Shown piece by piece: positions 41,028 to 50,400 of a stretch of DNA of 54,199 bases; position 1 is the first letter of the stretch; every line of letters begins with the position of its first letter. The notes under the pieces were generated by a model. The model was not told the DNA's origin. It did no database searches and was given only the letters and a program-made list of their open reading frames with translations. Origin of the DNA: Nostoc sp. FACHB-973 (GTDB taxonomy: Bacteria > Cyanobacteriota > Cyanobacteriia > Cyanobacteriales > Nostocaceae). Location: positions 1 to 54,199 of the forward strand of contig NZ_JACJSJ010000053.1 in assembly GCF_014698115.1 (NCBI RefSeq), read 5' to 3'. Both the position numbers and the translations under genes were made by a program.

Positions 41028-42479
41028 TTAAGTATTTAGAGTGTACAGTGGCAGTAAGAATTGACGCATTTCCATTTGCAGTTCTGGATTTGGTCTATCT
41101 CCATAAGGAACCAACATGGCAGGATGATCTGATTGTTGCAAGTGCATTTTGATAGCGGAACTAGGAATTGCCTTGGCTGCTTCTACTAAATACTTGAGGT
41201 TAAACTGAATATTTAATGACATTTCTGATGGTAGATGAGCAGCAATAATCTGATCGCCTTTGCCAAACTCCCGTTCAATTGATAATCGTAACTGCTGCAA
41301 ACTTCCATCAAACTGTAAGTAAATACCTTTCTCTTTTTTATCTGTTAACACAGCTAACCGTTCCAGTGCTTTGACTAAGAATGCTTTTTCTAGGATTACT
41401 TCTCGGTCAAAGCTAAATCTTGCCAATAGCTGTTCGCAGTCAGGGTAAGTTCCTTCCAGACATTGACATCTGAGGATAATATCTTGCCAAGCAAAACCCA
41501 AGCGATTACTTTGGGCATCATACAACAAATTAATGAATTCGACAGAATCATCCAAGTTACGTGCTAGTTCCTTGAGGACTCGACCGGGAATAGTAAATTG
41601 TATCTCTGAAGATTCTACTTGTTTACGGGGTTTTCTACCAATTCCTTGAGTTGAAAGTTCAGTGGTTGCGACTCGATGCCCATCAGTCCCAATAAACTTT
41701 AACTTCTCCTGTGCAATTTGGATATGAACTCCGGTCAAGATATATTTATTTTCATCAGTGCTGACAGCATAAATTACACCTTTCAAACCATCTTTGAAAA
41801 CTGTTGTTGGTAGAGGAATGGGAGTAGCATCAATTGTAGAACTAGGTGGAAATTCTTCAGCATTAATGCCTCTAATTTCATATTTTCCATCAGCATCAGA
41901 TAAACTGAGAGAGCAAATTTTTGTTTGCTTATCCTCATCAATAAGCTGTATAATCTGAGTCTGGCTACTGAGGCTAATATTACCATTAGGGCAATGCTTA
42001 ACTATCTCAAATAGCATTTCCACTGGCACAGTAATTTCACCTTTGAGCAAAACCTGGGCTTCAAAACTTGCCTGAATTGTTAATGCTAAATCAGTAACAG
42101 TTAAATGTATCTGTTGTGTTTCGATATCTGCAATGATTAAAGCATTAGCAAGAATCGGATGGGTAGGTTTAGCTGGGGTAGCACAACTAACTAGAGAGAG
42201 CGCATCGTGAAATTTAGTTTGTGAGCAGATTACCTCCATTCCTGATTCTATAAGTGGTTGAGAGTTTAACTCTGATTTGGCAGAACGTTTATTAGTACGC
42301 TTATTTGAGATAGGTTCAGTTGAAGTATCAGCATCTGAAGATGTAGGTTTTTTCTTTTTACCTGTAGATATGTCTGGGATATTTGCTGATACTTCATTTT
42401 CGGCTTTAGGAGTAGCTACACTTTTTTGTTTTGTCTGATTGGCAGGCTTTACCCTTTGTTTCGATGCTGTTTGAGTCAT
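41028..42479 (-). CDS. dnaN: Sliding clamp (DNA polymerase III beta subunit) with an N-terminal extension
   Basis: 483 residues. The clamp starts at about residue 81 (MEVICSQTKFHDALSLVSCA) and shows the three-fold clamp layout: ALIIADIETQQIHLTVTDLALTI, IGTDGHRVATTEL in domain 2, LTDKKEKGIYLQFDG in domain 3, and a typical C-terminus (PNPELQMEMRQFLLPLYTL). The first 80 residues are extra, Lys/Ser/Thr-rich and probably disordered. An internal start at 42239 would give a standard clamp. Clamps tether polymerases and other enzymes to DNA. Three other proteins here end in clamp-binding-like peptides. Confidence 0.88.
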   Translation of the reverse strand: MTQTASKQRVKPANQTKQKSVATPKAENEVSANIPDISTGKKKKPTSSDADTSTEPISNKRTNKRSAKSELNSQPLIESGMEVICSQTKFHDALSLVSCATPAKPTHPILANALIIADIETQQIHLTVTDLALTIQASFEAQVLLKGEITVPVEMLFEIVKHCPNGNISLSSQTQIIQLIDEDKQTKICSLSLSDADGKYEIRGINAEEFPPSSTIDATPIPLPTTVFKDGLKGVIYAVSTDENKYILTGVHIQIAQEKLKFIGTDGHRVATTELSTQGIGRKPRKQVESSEIQFTIPGRVLKELARNLDDSVEFINLLYDAQSNRLGFAWQDIILRCQCLEGTYPDCEQLLARFSFDREVILEKAFLVKALERLAVLTDKKEKGIYLQFDGSLQQLRLSIEREFGKGDQIIAAHLPSEMSLNIQFNLKYLVEAAKAIPSSAIKMHLQQSDHPAMLVPYGDRPNPELQMEMRQFLLPLYTLNT

Positions 42480-42682
42480 GATAATTTATTTCTGGTTGCG
42501 TCATTGTTAGAAAGGTGACTGCGATAGCAGAAAATAAAGGATGTAAAGTTTTGAATCAGATGCTTTTACTCTGTGAGACATACGGAAGTTTACTGATATA
42601 TCCCATTTAACCGCTCTCAGGTAAGCCTTTATTCTAATCGTAGTTTTCGGAGTATCAGGCTCCGCTCCTGAATTATTAAGTT

Positions 42683-43234
42683 CTACAAATGCCTCCAAAA
42701 GTTCTTTCCAATGCTTTTTAAACTGATGACTTTGCTGTTATTAGCAGATTCTTCTGTAGTGTTATCACCCAGCACAGAATCAGTTTCCAACAAAGAGTTC
42801 AGCAGTGATAGTTGATGTTCAATATCTGCCACATCGCGGTATATTCGAGACGGGTCTATTTTCATTCCTAAAGGTGTAGGAACGATTTTCAAATATTGGT
42901 TTAATGTCTCTAGATAATTTCTATTGGCAAATTGTCTTTGTGCTACATAAGGGCGCAAAATCTCCAGTAATTGGATAGCTCTTTTTATTTCTAGAGAATC
43001 AGAAGTACTATCAATTTGAGGTTGGCTTTCTCGGTAGCCTTTCATTTTCTTCTCAGCCACGAGATTGTGGAATTTAGAAACTGCTTGTTGATAATTACCG
43101 AAAGAGTGAACTTTTTGCTGAGATTTGTAGCCGACCCTACCCCACTCAACAGTTAGATTACCTTGCTCAACTTTTGCACTCCAGAATTTGTTACTGTTTT
43201 GAGCCGCATTTACAAATATTAAGTAAACTTCCAT
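42683..43234 (-). CDS. WGR-domain protein
   Basis: About 183 residues from ATG 43234 (MEVYLIFVNAAQNSNKFWSA). The first 70 residues are a WGR domain (NLTVEWGRVGYKSQQKVHSF, then AEKKMKGYRE), as in PARPs and in stand-alone bacterial proteins, where it binds nucleic acid ends. A helical region follows (IKRAIQLLEILRPYVAQRQF, then PTPLGMKIDPSRIYRDVADI) that resembles PARP regulatory-type helices. No ADP-ribosyl transferase domain is present. It lies close to the AAA gene on the same strand, 65 bases away from the end of the cluster. Confidence 0.82.
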   Translation of the reverse strand: MEVYLIFVNAAQNSNKFWSAKVEQGNLTVEWGRVGYKSQQKVHSFGNYQQAVSKFHNLVAEKKMKGYRESQPQIDSTSDSLEIKRAIQLLEILRPYVAQRQFANRNYLETLNQYLKIVPTPLGMKIDPSRIYRDVADIEHQLSLLNSLLETDSVLGDNTTEESANNSKVISLKSIGKNFWRHL

Positions 43235-43338
43235 ATTTTTGACATAATTTAGAGTAAAGTATTGCCATGTCAAATGAACATCTCAACAACAGATGTTCAT
43301 TTGACAAAAGCTTCAAATCATTACTAATTTGGGAATAC

Positions 43339-44955
43339 CTAATTAGTACGGAACCTAGAAGTACGAAGACCTTTCTTAGACACCTGCACAGGGCTAGAGG
43401 CTGGTCGCGCAATCTTTGACCAAGACTGCATCCGCTCAACAGCAGCAGCATCTTGAATCGCTAAAGGGGTGATGTTTTGCTGACAATTTTCTAAATCAGC
43501 CAGTGTGACCTGCTGAGGTCTTCCCTCATCGAAAGCCAGTAGTGCTGCTTCTGATGCCAGGGTTTCCAACTCAGCACCACTAAACTTGTCGGTGCTAGCA
43601 GCGATCGCCTCTAAATATTCCTGCGGAACTTCTATACCAAACCGTTCCAAGTGAATCTTAAGAATTTGGCAGCGTTCCAACTCAGTAGGCAGGTCAACAA
43701 AGAAATTCTCATCAAACCGCCCTTTCCTCTTGAACTCAATAGGCAGCGCTGTTGGGTCATTACAAGTTGCCACCACAAATACCCCCGCCGTACATTCAGA
43801 CATGAAAGTGAGGATATTTCCCAGAATCCTTTGTGAGACTCCAGAGGTATCGCCATTAGCTGAAAGTGCTTTCTCGACCTCATCAATCCACAAGATACAG
43901 GGTGCAATAGCTTCAGCAGTCTTGAGTGCGCGGCGGACATTGCCCTCAGATTCTCCCACTAGGCTACCAAGCATTGATGCAATGTCTAATTGCAGCAGTG
44001 GAAGATTGAGTATGGTTGCAATGTTCTTTGCTACTATCGATTTACCCGTCCCTGGTGGCCCTGCCAGTAACACACCTTTAGGCTGAGGTAGATTTAGCGA
44101 TCGCGCTTCTTGGGAAAATAACCGACGGCGGCGTTGCAACCAATCGCGCAAGAGGTCTAATCCACCAAACGGTATGGTCGCCAGTTTACCTAATTCAATA
44201 CCCATCTGAGACAGTAAGCGGGTTTTGTATTCGACAACCAAAGGGATGACCATAGTATCAATTACTATACCTTTAGAAGTTAATCGCTCCTTGACAGTCA
44301 GCCGGAGAAAGTCGCTAATTTCCTCCAAGGTTAGCCCTAATGCTGCTCTTGCCAAGGTTTCTTTATCTTCAGTGGTGAGAGATACGGTAAAAGTTACCTC
44401 TTGCTCACTGGCAGATTCTTGCAAGTACAGTAAATATGATTCTAAGTGGTCTTGAATTTGCTCAATGCTGGGCAAAGGAACTTCACAGCAAGGAATTAGT
44501 CTCAGCAGGGATTCGTGCAGTTGAATGTTTTGACCTAAAAACACAATTCGCTTTTCAGTCGGTTTAAGGCGATGGTACAAATTTTTTACTCTGGTGAGGA
44601 CTTCCCAACTTAATTGCAGGGAATCTTTACCCACAAAAGGGTGAACATCTCCCAGGATAAAAACTCCATTACTGCCAAAATTATTGATGTACTCGAACAC
44701 ATATATTAAAGGGTCTATGTGAGGCGGCTTTTTATACGTCTCGACTGATTTGAACACCAGTCCGCCGTCGTCAGCAATCAGACATTGCTCTAAACTGGAA
44801 ACTCCCAAATTCCAGAAGTATACAGGACTGTTAAGTTTGTCCATCACTTCAGTAGTTAACCACTGAATGATAGTGGCTTCTTCGGGGGACAGAACTTCTA
44901 AAGCCACGATGGGTATTTGAGAATCAATGGTGGTAATCAAGTTTGATAGTTTCAT
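43339..44955 (-). CDS. Ycf46-like AAA+ ATPase
   Basis: 538 residues. The N-terminal 260 residues form the Ycf46-type domain (QIPIVALEVLSPEEATIIQW; GVFILGDVHPFVGK). The AAA+ module follows with Walker A GPPGTGKS (299-306), Walker B ILWIDEVEK (about 353-361), the second region ATCNDPTALPIEFKRKGRFD, and C-terminal GAELETLASEAALLAF. In cyanobacteria and red-algal plastids such proteins are associated with Ycf35-like genes; the function is not settled. The ATG overlaps the upstream stop (ATGA). It is the last gene of a four-gene set running leftward from 46000. Confidence 0.88.
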   Translation of the reverse strand: MKLSNLITTIDSQIPIVALEVLSPEEATIIQWLTTEVMDKLNSPVYFWNLGVSSLEQCLIADDGGLVFKSVETYKKPPHIDPLIYVFEYINNFGSNGVFILGDVHPFVGKDSLQLSWEVLTRVKNLYHRLKPTEKRIVFLGQNIQLHESLLRLIPCCEVPLPSIEQIQDHLESYLLYLQESASEQEVTFTVSLTTEDKETLARAALGLTLEEISDFLRLTVKERLTSKGIVIDTMVIPLVVEYKTRLLSQMGIELGKLATIPFGGLDLLRDWLQRRRRLFSQEARSLNLPQPKGVLLAGPPGTGKSIVAKNIATILNLPLLQLDIASMLGSLVGESEGNVRRALKTAEAIAPCILWIDEVEKALSANGDTSGVSQRILGNILTFMSECTAGVFVVATCNDPTALPIEFKRKGRFDENFFVDLPTELERCQILKIHLERFGIEVPQEYLEAIAASTDKFSGAELETLASEAALLAFDEGRPQQVTLADLENCQQNITPLAIQDAAAVERMQSWSKIARPASSPVQVSKKGLRTSRFRTN

Positions 44956-45209
44956 TGTTGCGAATTTTGATCGGGTACGGGAGAAAGTTTTTCGTGAGTG
45001 GTAACAAGATGCACGATTACTTCGTAAACTTCGGCATCGCCGTTAAACACTTCAGCAACTCCAGAAGAATTTGGATGAGCAATGGCGGAAATTAGGGCAT
45101 TCACTAAAGCGCACAGTCCCTCCGCATTTCCTTTGATAATTACTGGTTGCCGCGCTCCTTTTGAGGGGTAAATATGGAGCATTGGATAATCTTTAGGTAG
45201 TTCGCTCAT
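44952..45209 (-). CDS. Small protein of the Ycf46-like cluster, unknown function
   Basis: 85 residues: MLHIYPSKGARQPVIIKGNA, then EGLCALVNALISAIAHPNSS, then the acidic strand AEVYEVIVHLVTTHEKL. It looks like a compact alpha/beta protein. Its stop overlaps the start of the AAA gene by 4 bases, so it is translationally coupled and may be a partner. Confidence 0.7.
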   Translation of the reverse strand: MSELPKDYPMLHIYPSKGARQPVIIKGNAEGLCALVNALISAIAHPNSSGVAEVFNGDAEVYEVIVHLVTTHEKLSPVPDQNSQQ

Positions 45210-45343
45210 AGAAAAATTGTGCGGGGGATTTTCTTCGTCCCCCCATCGAATGTTTAGTGGTGGAATGACACGAAGACAAGGAGGAATTATTAAAGAAGTC
45301 TTTCGCCTATCTCCCTTATCTCCCCACTCTCCCTTGTCATCAT

Positions 45344-45550
45344 TTATTGGTACAACTGTTGTTGATGAGTAATCGTACTACGAAGCTGTTGCTGAGATTC
45401 TGGTTTGTAAGTGCGATCGCCTTTTACCACACCCAAAGCTTCCTCAAAGGGTTGCGTTGCTTCTAGACACGACAATCCCTCAAATCCCTCGGCTTCTATT
45501 TTCACTTCGCCTGTAACAGTGTCAAAATGTATCAATATTGCCCGTTCCAT
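45344..45550 (-). CDS. DUF2997-family small protein
   Basis: 68 residues: MERAILIHFDTVTGEVKIEA, then EGFEGLSCLEATQPFEEALG, then VVKGDRTYKPE. DUF2997 proteins always accompany Ycf35-like and AAA genes in cyanobacteria. The gene starts 3 bases after the DUF1257 stop. The role is unknown. Confidence 0.85.
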   Translation of the reverse strand: MERAILIHFDTVTGEVKIEAEGFEGLSCLEATQPFEEALGVVKGDRTYKPESQQQLRSTITHQQQLYQ

Positions 45551-45553
45551 AAA

Positions 45554-46000
45554 TTATCTCCGAACTTGTTGAATTTGCTGGTGTGCTGAAAATGCAAGGC
45601 GCAGAGTATGTACCTGACCATTGGTTTGTTCTGTGATGGTGCATTCTCCCAGATGTTCTTGTAACTGGGCTGCTTTAGCGCGAACCATCTCCTTGCCGTA
45701 GGCTTGTATTAGGGTGTGAGAAAAGAAGTTTTCTCCTAATCGGGGTACAGTTTCATAGGCATCATGGATCAGTTGATACACCCCTGCCTCCTGATCCCAC
45801 TTAAACCCGATATCTGCACGGACACTTAAACTACGACCAGGGACAACAATCTCAGCACTTTGTCCTTGGGAGTCGTCGTAATAACCTCTCAGCGATTGTG
45901 GTTTTTCATAAACTTGGACGGTAAGCTGCAAATCTTGTAGAGCTTGTACTAAACATTCACGGTTAGTTAGTTTTGTAGTGACAGTTGAAAAATGTGACAT
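45554..46000 (-). CDS. DUF1257 / Ycf35-like protein
   Basis: 148 residues with the family start MSHFSTVTTKLTNRECLVQA, then YDDSQGQSAEIVVPG, then DIGFKWDQEAGVYQLIHDAY, then a C-terminal helical part. Ycf35 is conserved in plastids and cyanobacteria without known function. This is the first gene of the leftward cluster (DUF1257, DUF2997, small protein, AAA). A plasmid copy is unusual beside the expected chromosomal ones. Confidence 0.88.
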   Translation of the reverse strand: MSHFSTVTTKLTNRECLVQALQDLQLTVQVYEKPQSLRGYYDDSQGQSAEIVVPGRSLSVRADIGFKWDQEAGVYQLIHDAYETVPRLGENFFSHTLIQAYGKEMVRAKAAQLQEHLGECTITEQTNGQVHTLRLAFSAHQQIQQVRR

Positions 46001-46316
46001 TTCCTACCTCTAAATACTGTGGACTGGTAAATTAATGCGAACAGTGGTGATAGACAAGGAAGCAAAAAGTTCCAACCTATCACTTCCCCTCTTAGTTCCG
46101 TAGCAAGCTTGGGAAGTGTGGGCGTATTGTCTTCCTCTACAACGCCACTTGACGCCAGTCGCCTCTCCCAAGGGGAGACGCTGCGCGAACAAGTCGGGAA
46201 ACCCGCCCACAGCGCTGGCCTGGCTCCTTTATGCCGGGAAACCCGTCCACCGCAGTGGCTCCCCCACACCTCGTTTTTAATCAAGGACGATACAGACACG
46301 TTCTTGATTGTTTTTT
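46001..46316. repeat. Gene-free region with a 40-bp tandem repeat
   Basis: CGGGAAACCCGCCCAC (46195) recurs 40 bases later as CGGGAAACCCGTCCAC (46235), both followed by a GCxxTGGC word. The region 46140-46190 holds a further cyanobacterial repeat (GCCAGTCGCCTCTCCCAAGG). No gene is supported. Confidence 0.55.
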
Positions 46317-47420
46317 CTAGCGAAGTTTGAGGGACATCGCTGTAGCTTTGGTTAAGCCCATACCCTGATCACTTGCTAATCGTTGGAGATGGCGTTGTTC
46401 ATCCAAAAGCTTGGAGCAAATTTCATCCATTTTTTCCTGTAACTGAGAACGCCCTTGTGAATCCAGCTTTTTGGCATCCACAGAAGCGTTTTCGAGAATA
46501 TTTTCTAGATGAGCCATCATTTGTCCAAGGCTGCTACCTGCTTCAAAACTGGCGTTAGCCAAAAGCATTTGGACTTTTTTGAAATGGCGTTCCATCTTCT
46601 TCTTGAAGTTGACTGGCTTGCGTCCTGGTTCCCAATTGCTCAAATCTTCGAGCAACTGGGCTGCTAGTTGTTCACCGAGAGCGATCGCTGATTCCCTCAG
46701 TGTTTGTTCTAAATTTCTGTCATACTGTTCGATAAACCGAGTTATTTGCCCTAAGCATTCAGCTTGTTTCTCTGACAATTGTTCACTGATGGCGGGAATA
46801 ATGACAGGACGACCAATTACTACTTGTAAATAGTCCTCTAGTTCCTCTAAACAGGGAAAAGCTTTGGCTAAGTTCTGCTTAACTTCTTGTTGTTGTTCTA
46901 GAGATAACTGCCAAGCATTGAGTGAGAGAAATTTGTCAATACGTTCTTGATAGTCTGTGTACCCCTTTTCATACTCTTCTTTCAGTTGAGTGCGTAAAAC
47001 AGGTGCAATATTATCTCGAATTCCGATTAGTTGATTCCAGACCAAGGGCGCTAAGTCTATAGAACAAATCCAATCACCATTGTCATAATTCATCCATTCT
47101 TGGACTGAAGCAATTTCTTGCCTTAATTGGTTTGCTGCTTCGTCTAAAGCTTTGAAAACTTTGATGCCCTTTAAACCAACTTCTGAGGTTGTAACCTTCA
47201 CTAAGTCAGATTCTTGTTCATCTTGAGAATATTTGAGAACATCTGTCCATTTGGGAGCATTACTCTTGGTTGTCTTCTTTAACTGAATCTTGAAACGGAT
47301 GCGAGTTTTATTCAACTTAGAGATGTTATATCTTTCAACAACAGCGTCTTTTAGAAAGGTTTCGCTTGAATTGGTAATCACTGCTTGTACCACATTTACT
47401 AGGAATAATAATTTTTTCAC
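46317..47420 (-). CDS. Coiled-coil protein of unknown function
   Basis: 367 residues. The N-terminus has a hydrophobic start and beta-rich region (KKLLFLVNVVQAVITNSSET; RIRFKIQLKK). The remaining 270 residues are helical with Glu/Lys/Gln-rich heptad character (LSLEQQQEVKQNLAKAFPCL, then QLRQEIASVQEWM), which suggests a coiled coil. It resembles DUF3150-type proteins, but I am not sure. It precedes the Ycf35-like cluster on the same strand, separated by 316 bases. Confidence 0.6.
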   Translation of the reverse strand: MKKLLFLVNVVQAVITNSSETFLKDAVVERYNISKLNKTRIRFKIQLKKTTKSNAPKWTDVLKYSQDEQESDLVKVTTSEVGLKGIKVFKALDEAANQLRQEIASVQEWMNYDNGDWICSIDLAPLVWNQLIGIRDNIAPVLRTQLKEEYEKGYTDYQERIDKFLSLNAWQLSLEQQQEVKQNLAKAFPCLEELEDYLQVVIGRPVIIPAISEQLSEKQAECLGQITRFIEQYDRNLEQTLRESAIALGEQLAAQLLEDLSNWEPGRKPVNFKKKMERHFKKVQMLLANASFEAGSSLGQMMAHLENILENASVDAKKLDSQGRSQLQEKMDEICSKLLDEQRHLQRLASDQGMGLTKATAMSLKLR

Positions 47421-47492
47421 CTTAGTAAATAAAGCGTAAGCTTTACCTTTCTGAGTTAACCGAAAACAACTATAAAAGCATCAAAGCCGCAG

Positions 47493-50400
47493 TCATTGAG
47501 ATTTTACCACCCGCCACAACATCAACGACACAATGAAAACTAGGGCAAAGGGAAAAGCGAATAACCCCAAAAGAAAACATAAACCCAACTGCAATTTACC
47601 GCGTTGAGCAAATTTAGCAATTGACTTCGCCCATTTTGGTATAATAGCCCAAGCCTCAATAGGAAGTCCTAGTTCTCGCTGAATTTGAGTAGCTTGAAAA
47701 GCAGCTGCGTAACCTTCCTTAATTCTGCCTGTTAAATGATAAAGCTGGGAAAGATATTGAAGTGACTTGGCTTCACCATTGCGATCATTTATCTCACGAT
47801 AAATAGTAATTGACTGCTGAAAGTAATCAATCGCCTGTTGGTATTGTCCTAAGGATTGGTAAGTTTCGCCCAAATTATTTAGACAATGAGCTTCACCTTG
47901 GCGATCGCCGATCTCAAGTGTAATAGCTAGTAACTGCCGACCGTAATCAATGGCTTGTTCGTATTGTCCCAAAAAATAGTAAGCATAGGCTAAATTATCT
48001 AGAGAATGAGCTTCACCATTGCGATCACCGATCTCAAGTGTAATAGCTAGTAAGTGTTGAAAGTAATCAATAGCCTGTTGGTATTGTCCCAAGGATTGGT
48101 AAGCTTTGCCCAACTTATTTAGAGAAGCAGCTTCATCATTGCGATCGCCTATCTCACGAAAAATAGTAAGTAACTGCTCAAAGTAATCAATTGCATGTTG
48201 GTATTGTCCTAACGAATAGTAAGTACCACCCAAACCACTTAGAGAATTGGCTCGAAAATCGAGACTATCAGTTTCTCGTAAAACTATTAATGCTTGCTGA
48301 TAGTAATAAATAGCCTGTTGGTATTGTTCCAAGGATTTGTAAGCATTTCCTAGATTGCATAGTGAGCCACCTTCACCTGTGCGATCGCCTATCTCTCGTT
48401 TAATAGGAAGTGACTGTTGATGGTAATCAATCGCCTGTCGGTATTGTCGTAAGGATTGGTAAGCATTGCCCAAATTATTTAGAGAAGCAGCTTCACCCTG
48501 GCGATCGCCTATCTCTCGTTTAATAGTAAGTAACTGCTCAAAGTAATCAATCGCCTGTTGGTATTGTCCCAAGGATTGGTAAGCATAGCCCAAATTACTC
48601 AGAGAAGCCGCTTCACCCTGGCGATCGCCTATCTCTCGTTTAATAGTAAGTGACTGCTGAGAGTAATCAATCGCCTGTTGATATTGTCCCAAGGAACCGT
48701 AAGCATTGCCCAAATTAATCAGAGAAGTAGCTTCACCCTGGCGATCGCCGATCTCACGAAAAATAGTAAGTGACTGCTGATGATAATCAATCGCCTGTTG
48801 ATATTGTCCCAAGGAACCGTAAGCATTACCCAAATTAATTAGAGAAGTAGCTTCACCCTCGCGATCGCGTATCTCGCGTTTAATCGTTAATAATTGCTGA
48901 TAACAATCAACTGCTTGTTGGTATTCTCTCAAGGAATCGTAAGTAGCACCCAAACCACTTAGAGAATTGGCTCGAAAATCGAGACTATCAGTTTCTCGTA
49001 AAACTATTAATGCTTTCTGAAAGTAATCAATAGCCTGTTGGTATTCTCCCAAGGAACCGTAAGTATTTCCTAGATTGCATAGTGAGCCTCCTTCATTTAT
49101 GCGATTGCCTATCTCACGAAAAATAGTAAGTGACTGCTGATGAGAATCAATAGCCTGTTGGTATTGTTCCAAAGAATTGTAAGCATTACCCAAATTAATT
49201 AGAGAAGCAGCTTCACCATTGCGCTTGCCTATCTCACGAAAAATAGTAAGTGACTGCTGAAAGTAATCAATAGCCTGTTGGTATTGTTCCAAGGAATCGT
49301 AAGCACTACCCAAACCTACCAGAGAAGTAGCTTCACCATTGCGATCGCCTATATCTCGTTCAATAGCAAGTGACTGCTGATGGTAATCAATTGCCTGTTG
49401 ATATTGTCCTAAGCAACCGTAAGAAATACCCAAACTGTTTATAGAACCAGCTTCACCATCGCGATCGCCTATATCTCGTTTAATAGCAAGTGACTGCTGA
49501 TGGTAATCAATCGCCTGTCGGTATTGTCTTAAGTAACCGTAAGAATTACCCAAACCGCCTAGAGAATTGGCTAGAAATTGACGATGACCAGTTTCTCGTA
49601 AAACTATTAATGCTGGCTCAAAGTAATCAATAGCCCGTTGGTATTCTCCCAAAGAATTGTAAGCATTTCCTAAATTGCATAGTGAGCCTCCTTCACCTGT
49701 GCGATCGCCTATATCTCGTTCAATAGTAAGTGACTCTTGATGGTAATGAATCGCAATTTGGTATTGTCCCAAGGAATTGTAAGCATTACCCAAAGATGTG
49801 AGAACACCCCCAAATTCACTATTTTCATCTTGGTTACTAGGTTGCCATTCCTTTTCTAGTCGGCTATATAATTCAATAATGGTAGTGTAATATCCTCGCA
49901 AGCTCAAAAAATCTTGGCAGCGAGAACAAATGTAATAAGCTTGTCGATATTGCTTGAGTTCACAGAGGTGATGAAAAATTTCTAGTTGTGGTGTGATATC
50001 TTCTATCGTCCACCCAGATTCTTGAGCGATAGAGTGATAGTAGGCGATCGCTCTTTCGTGTACTTCAGTTAAATCACCCGCTTGCTGTTTCAGATAAGCC
50101 AAAATTAACGGCTGAAACTCAAATATCCAACCGCTTTCTAGTTTGTTTTCTTGCAAGAGCGATCGTTTAACCAATCCCCGCAAATCCTTTTGTGTGACTT
50201 CTTCTTCTGGTAAAAGTGCGGCTGCGGCTGTGGCGTTAAAAGCGGGGCGATATACGCTTAAATTAAATAATAGTTGTTTTAACTTTGGCGTTAACCGGGC
50301 AGTACTCGCATAAATAATCTTACCAATACTCGCTTCTGGGTCATCGCGATGTAACCCCAAAATTTCAAAGATATTTCGTCTCAAAGCGCTGATATCAACT

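Noticed and set aside
47650..49815. A CRISPR array because of regular spacing
   Set aside because: The 120-base periodicity encodes TPR protein repeats in one open frame; the units have no short repeat/unique spacer pattern.
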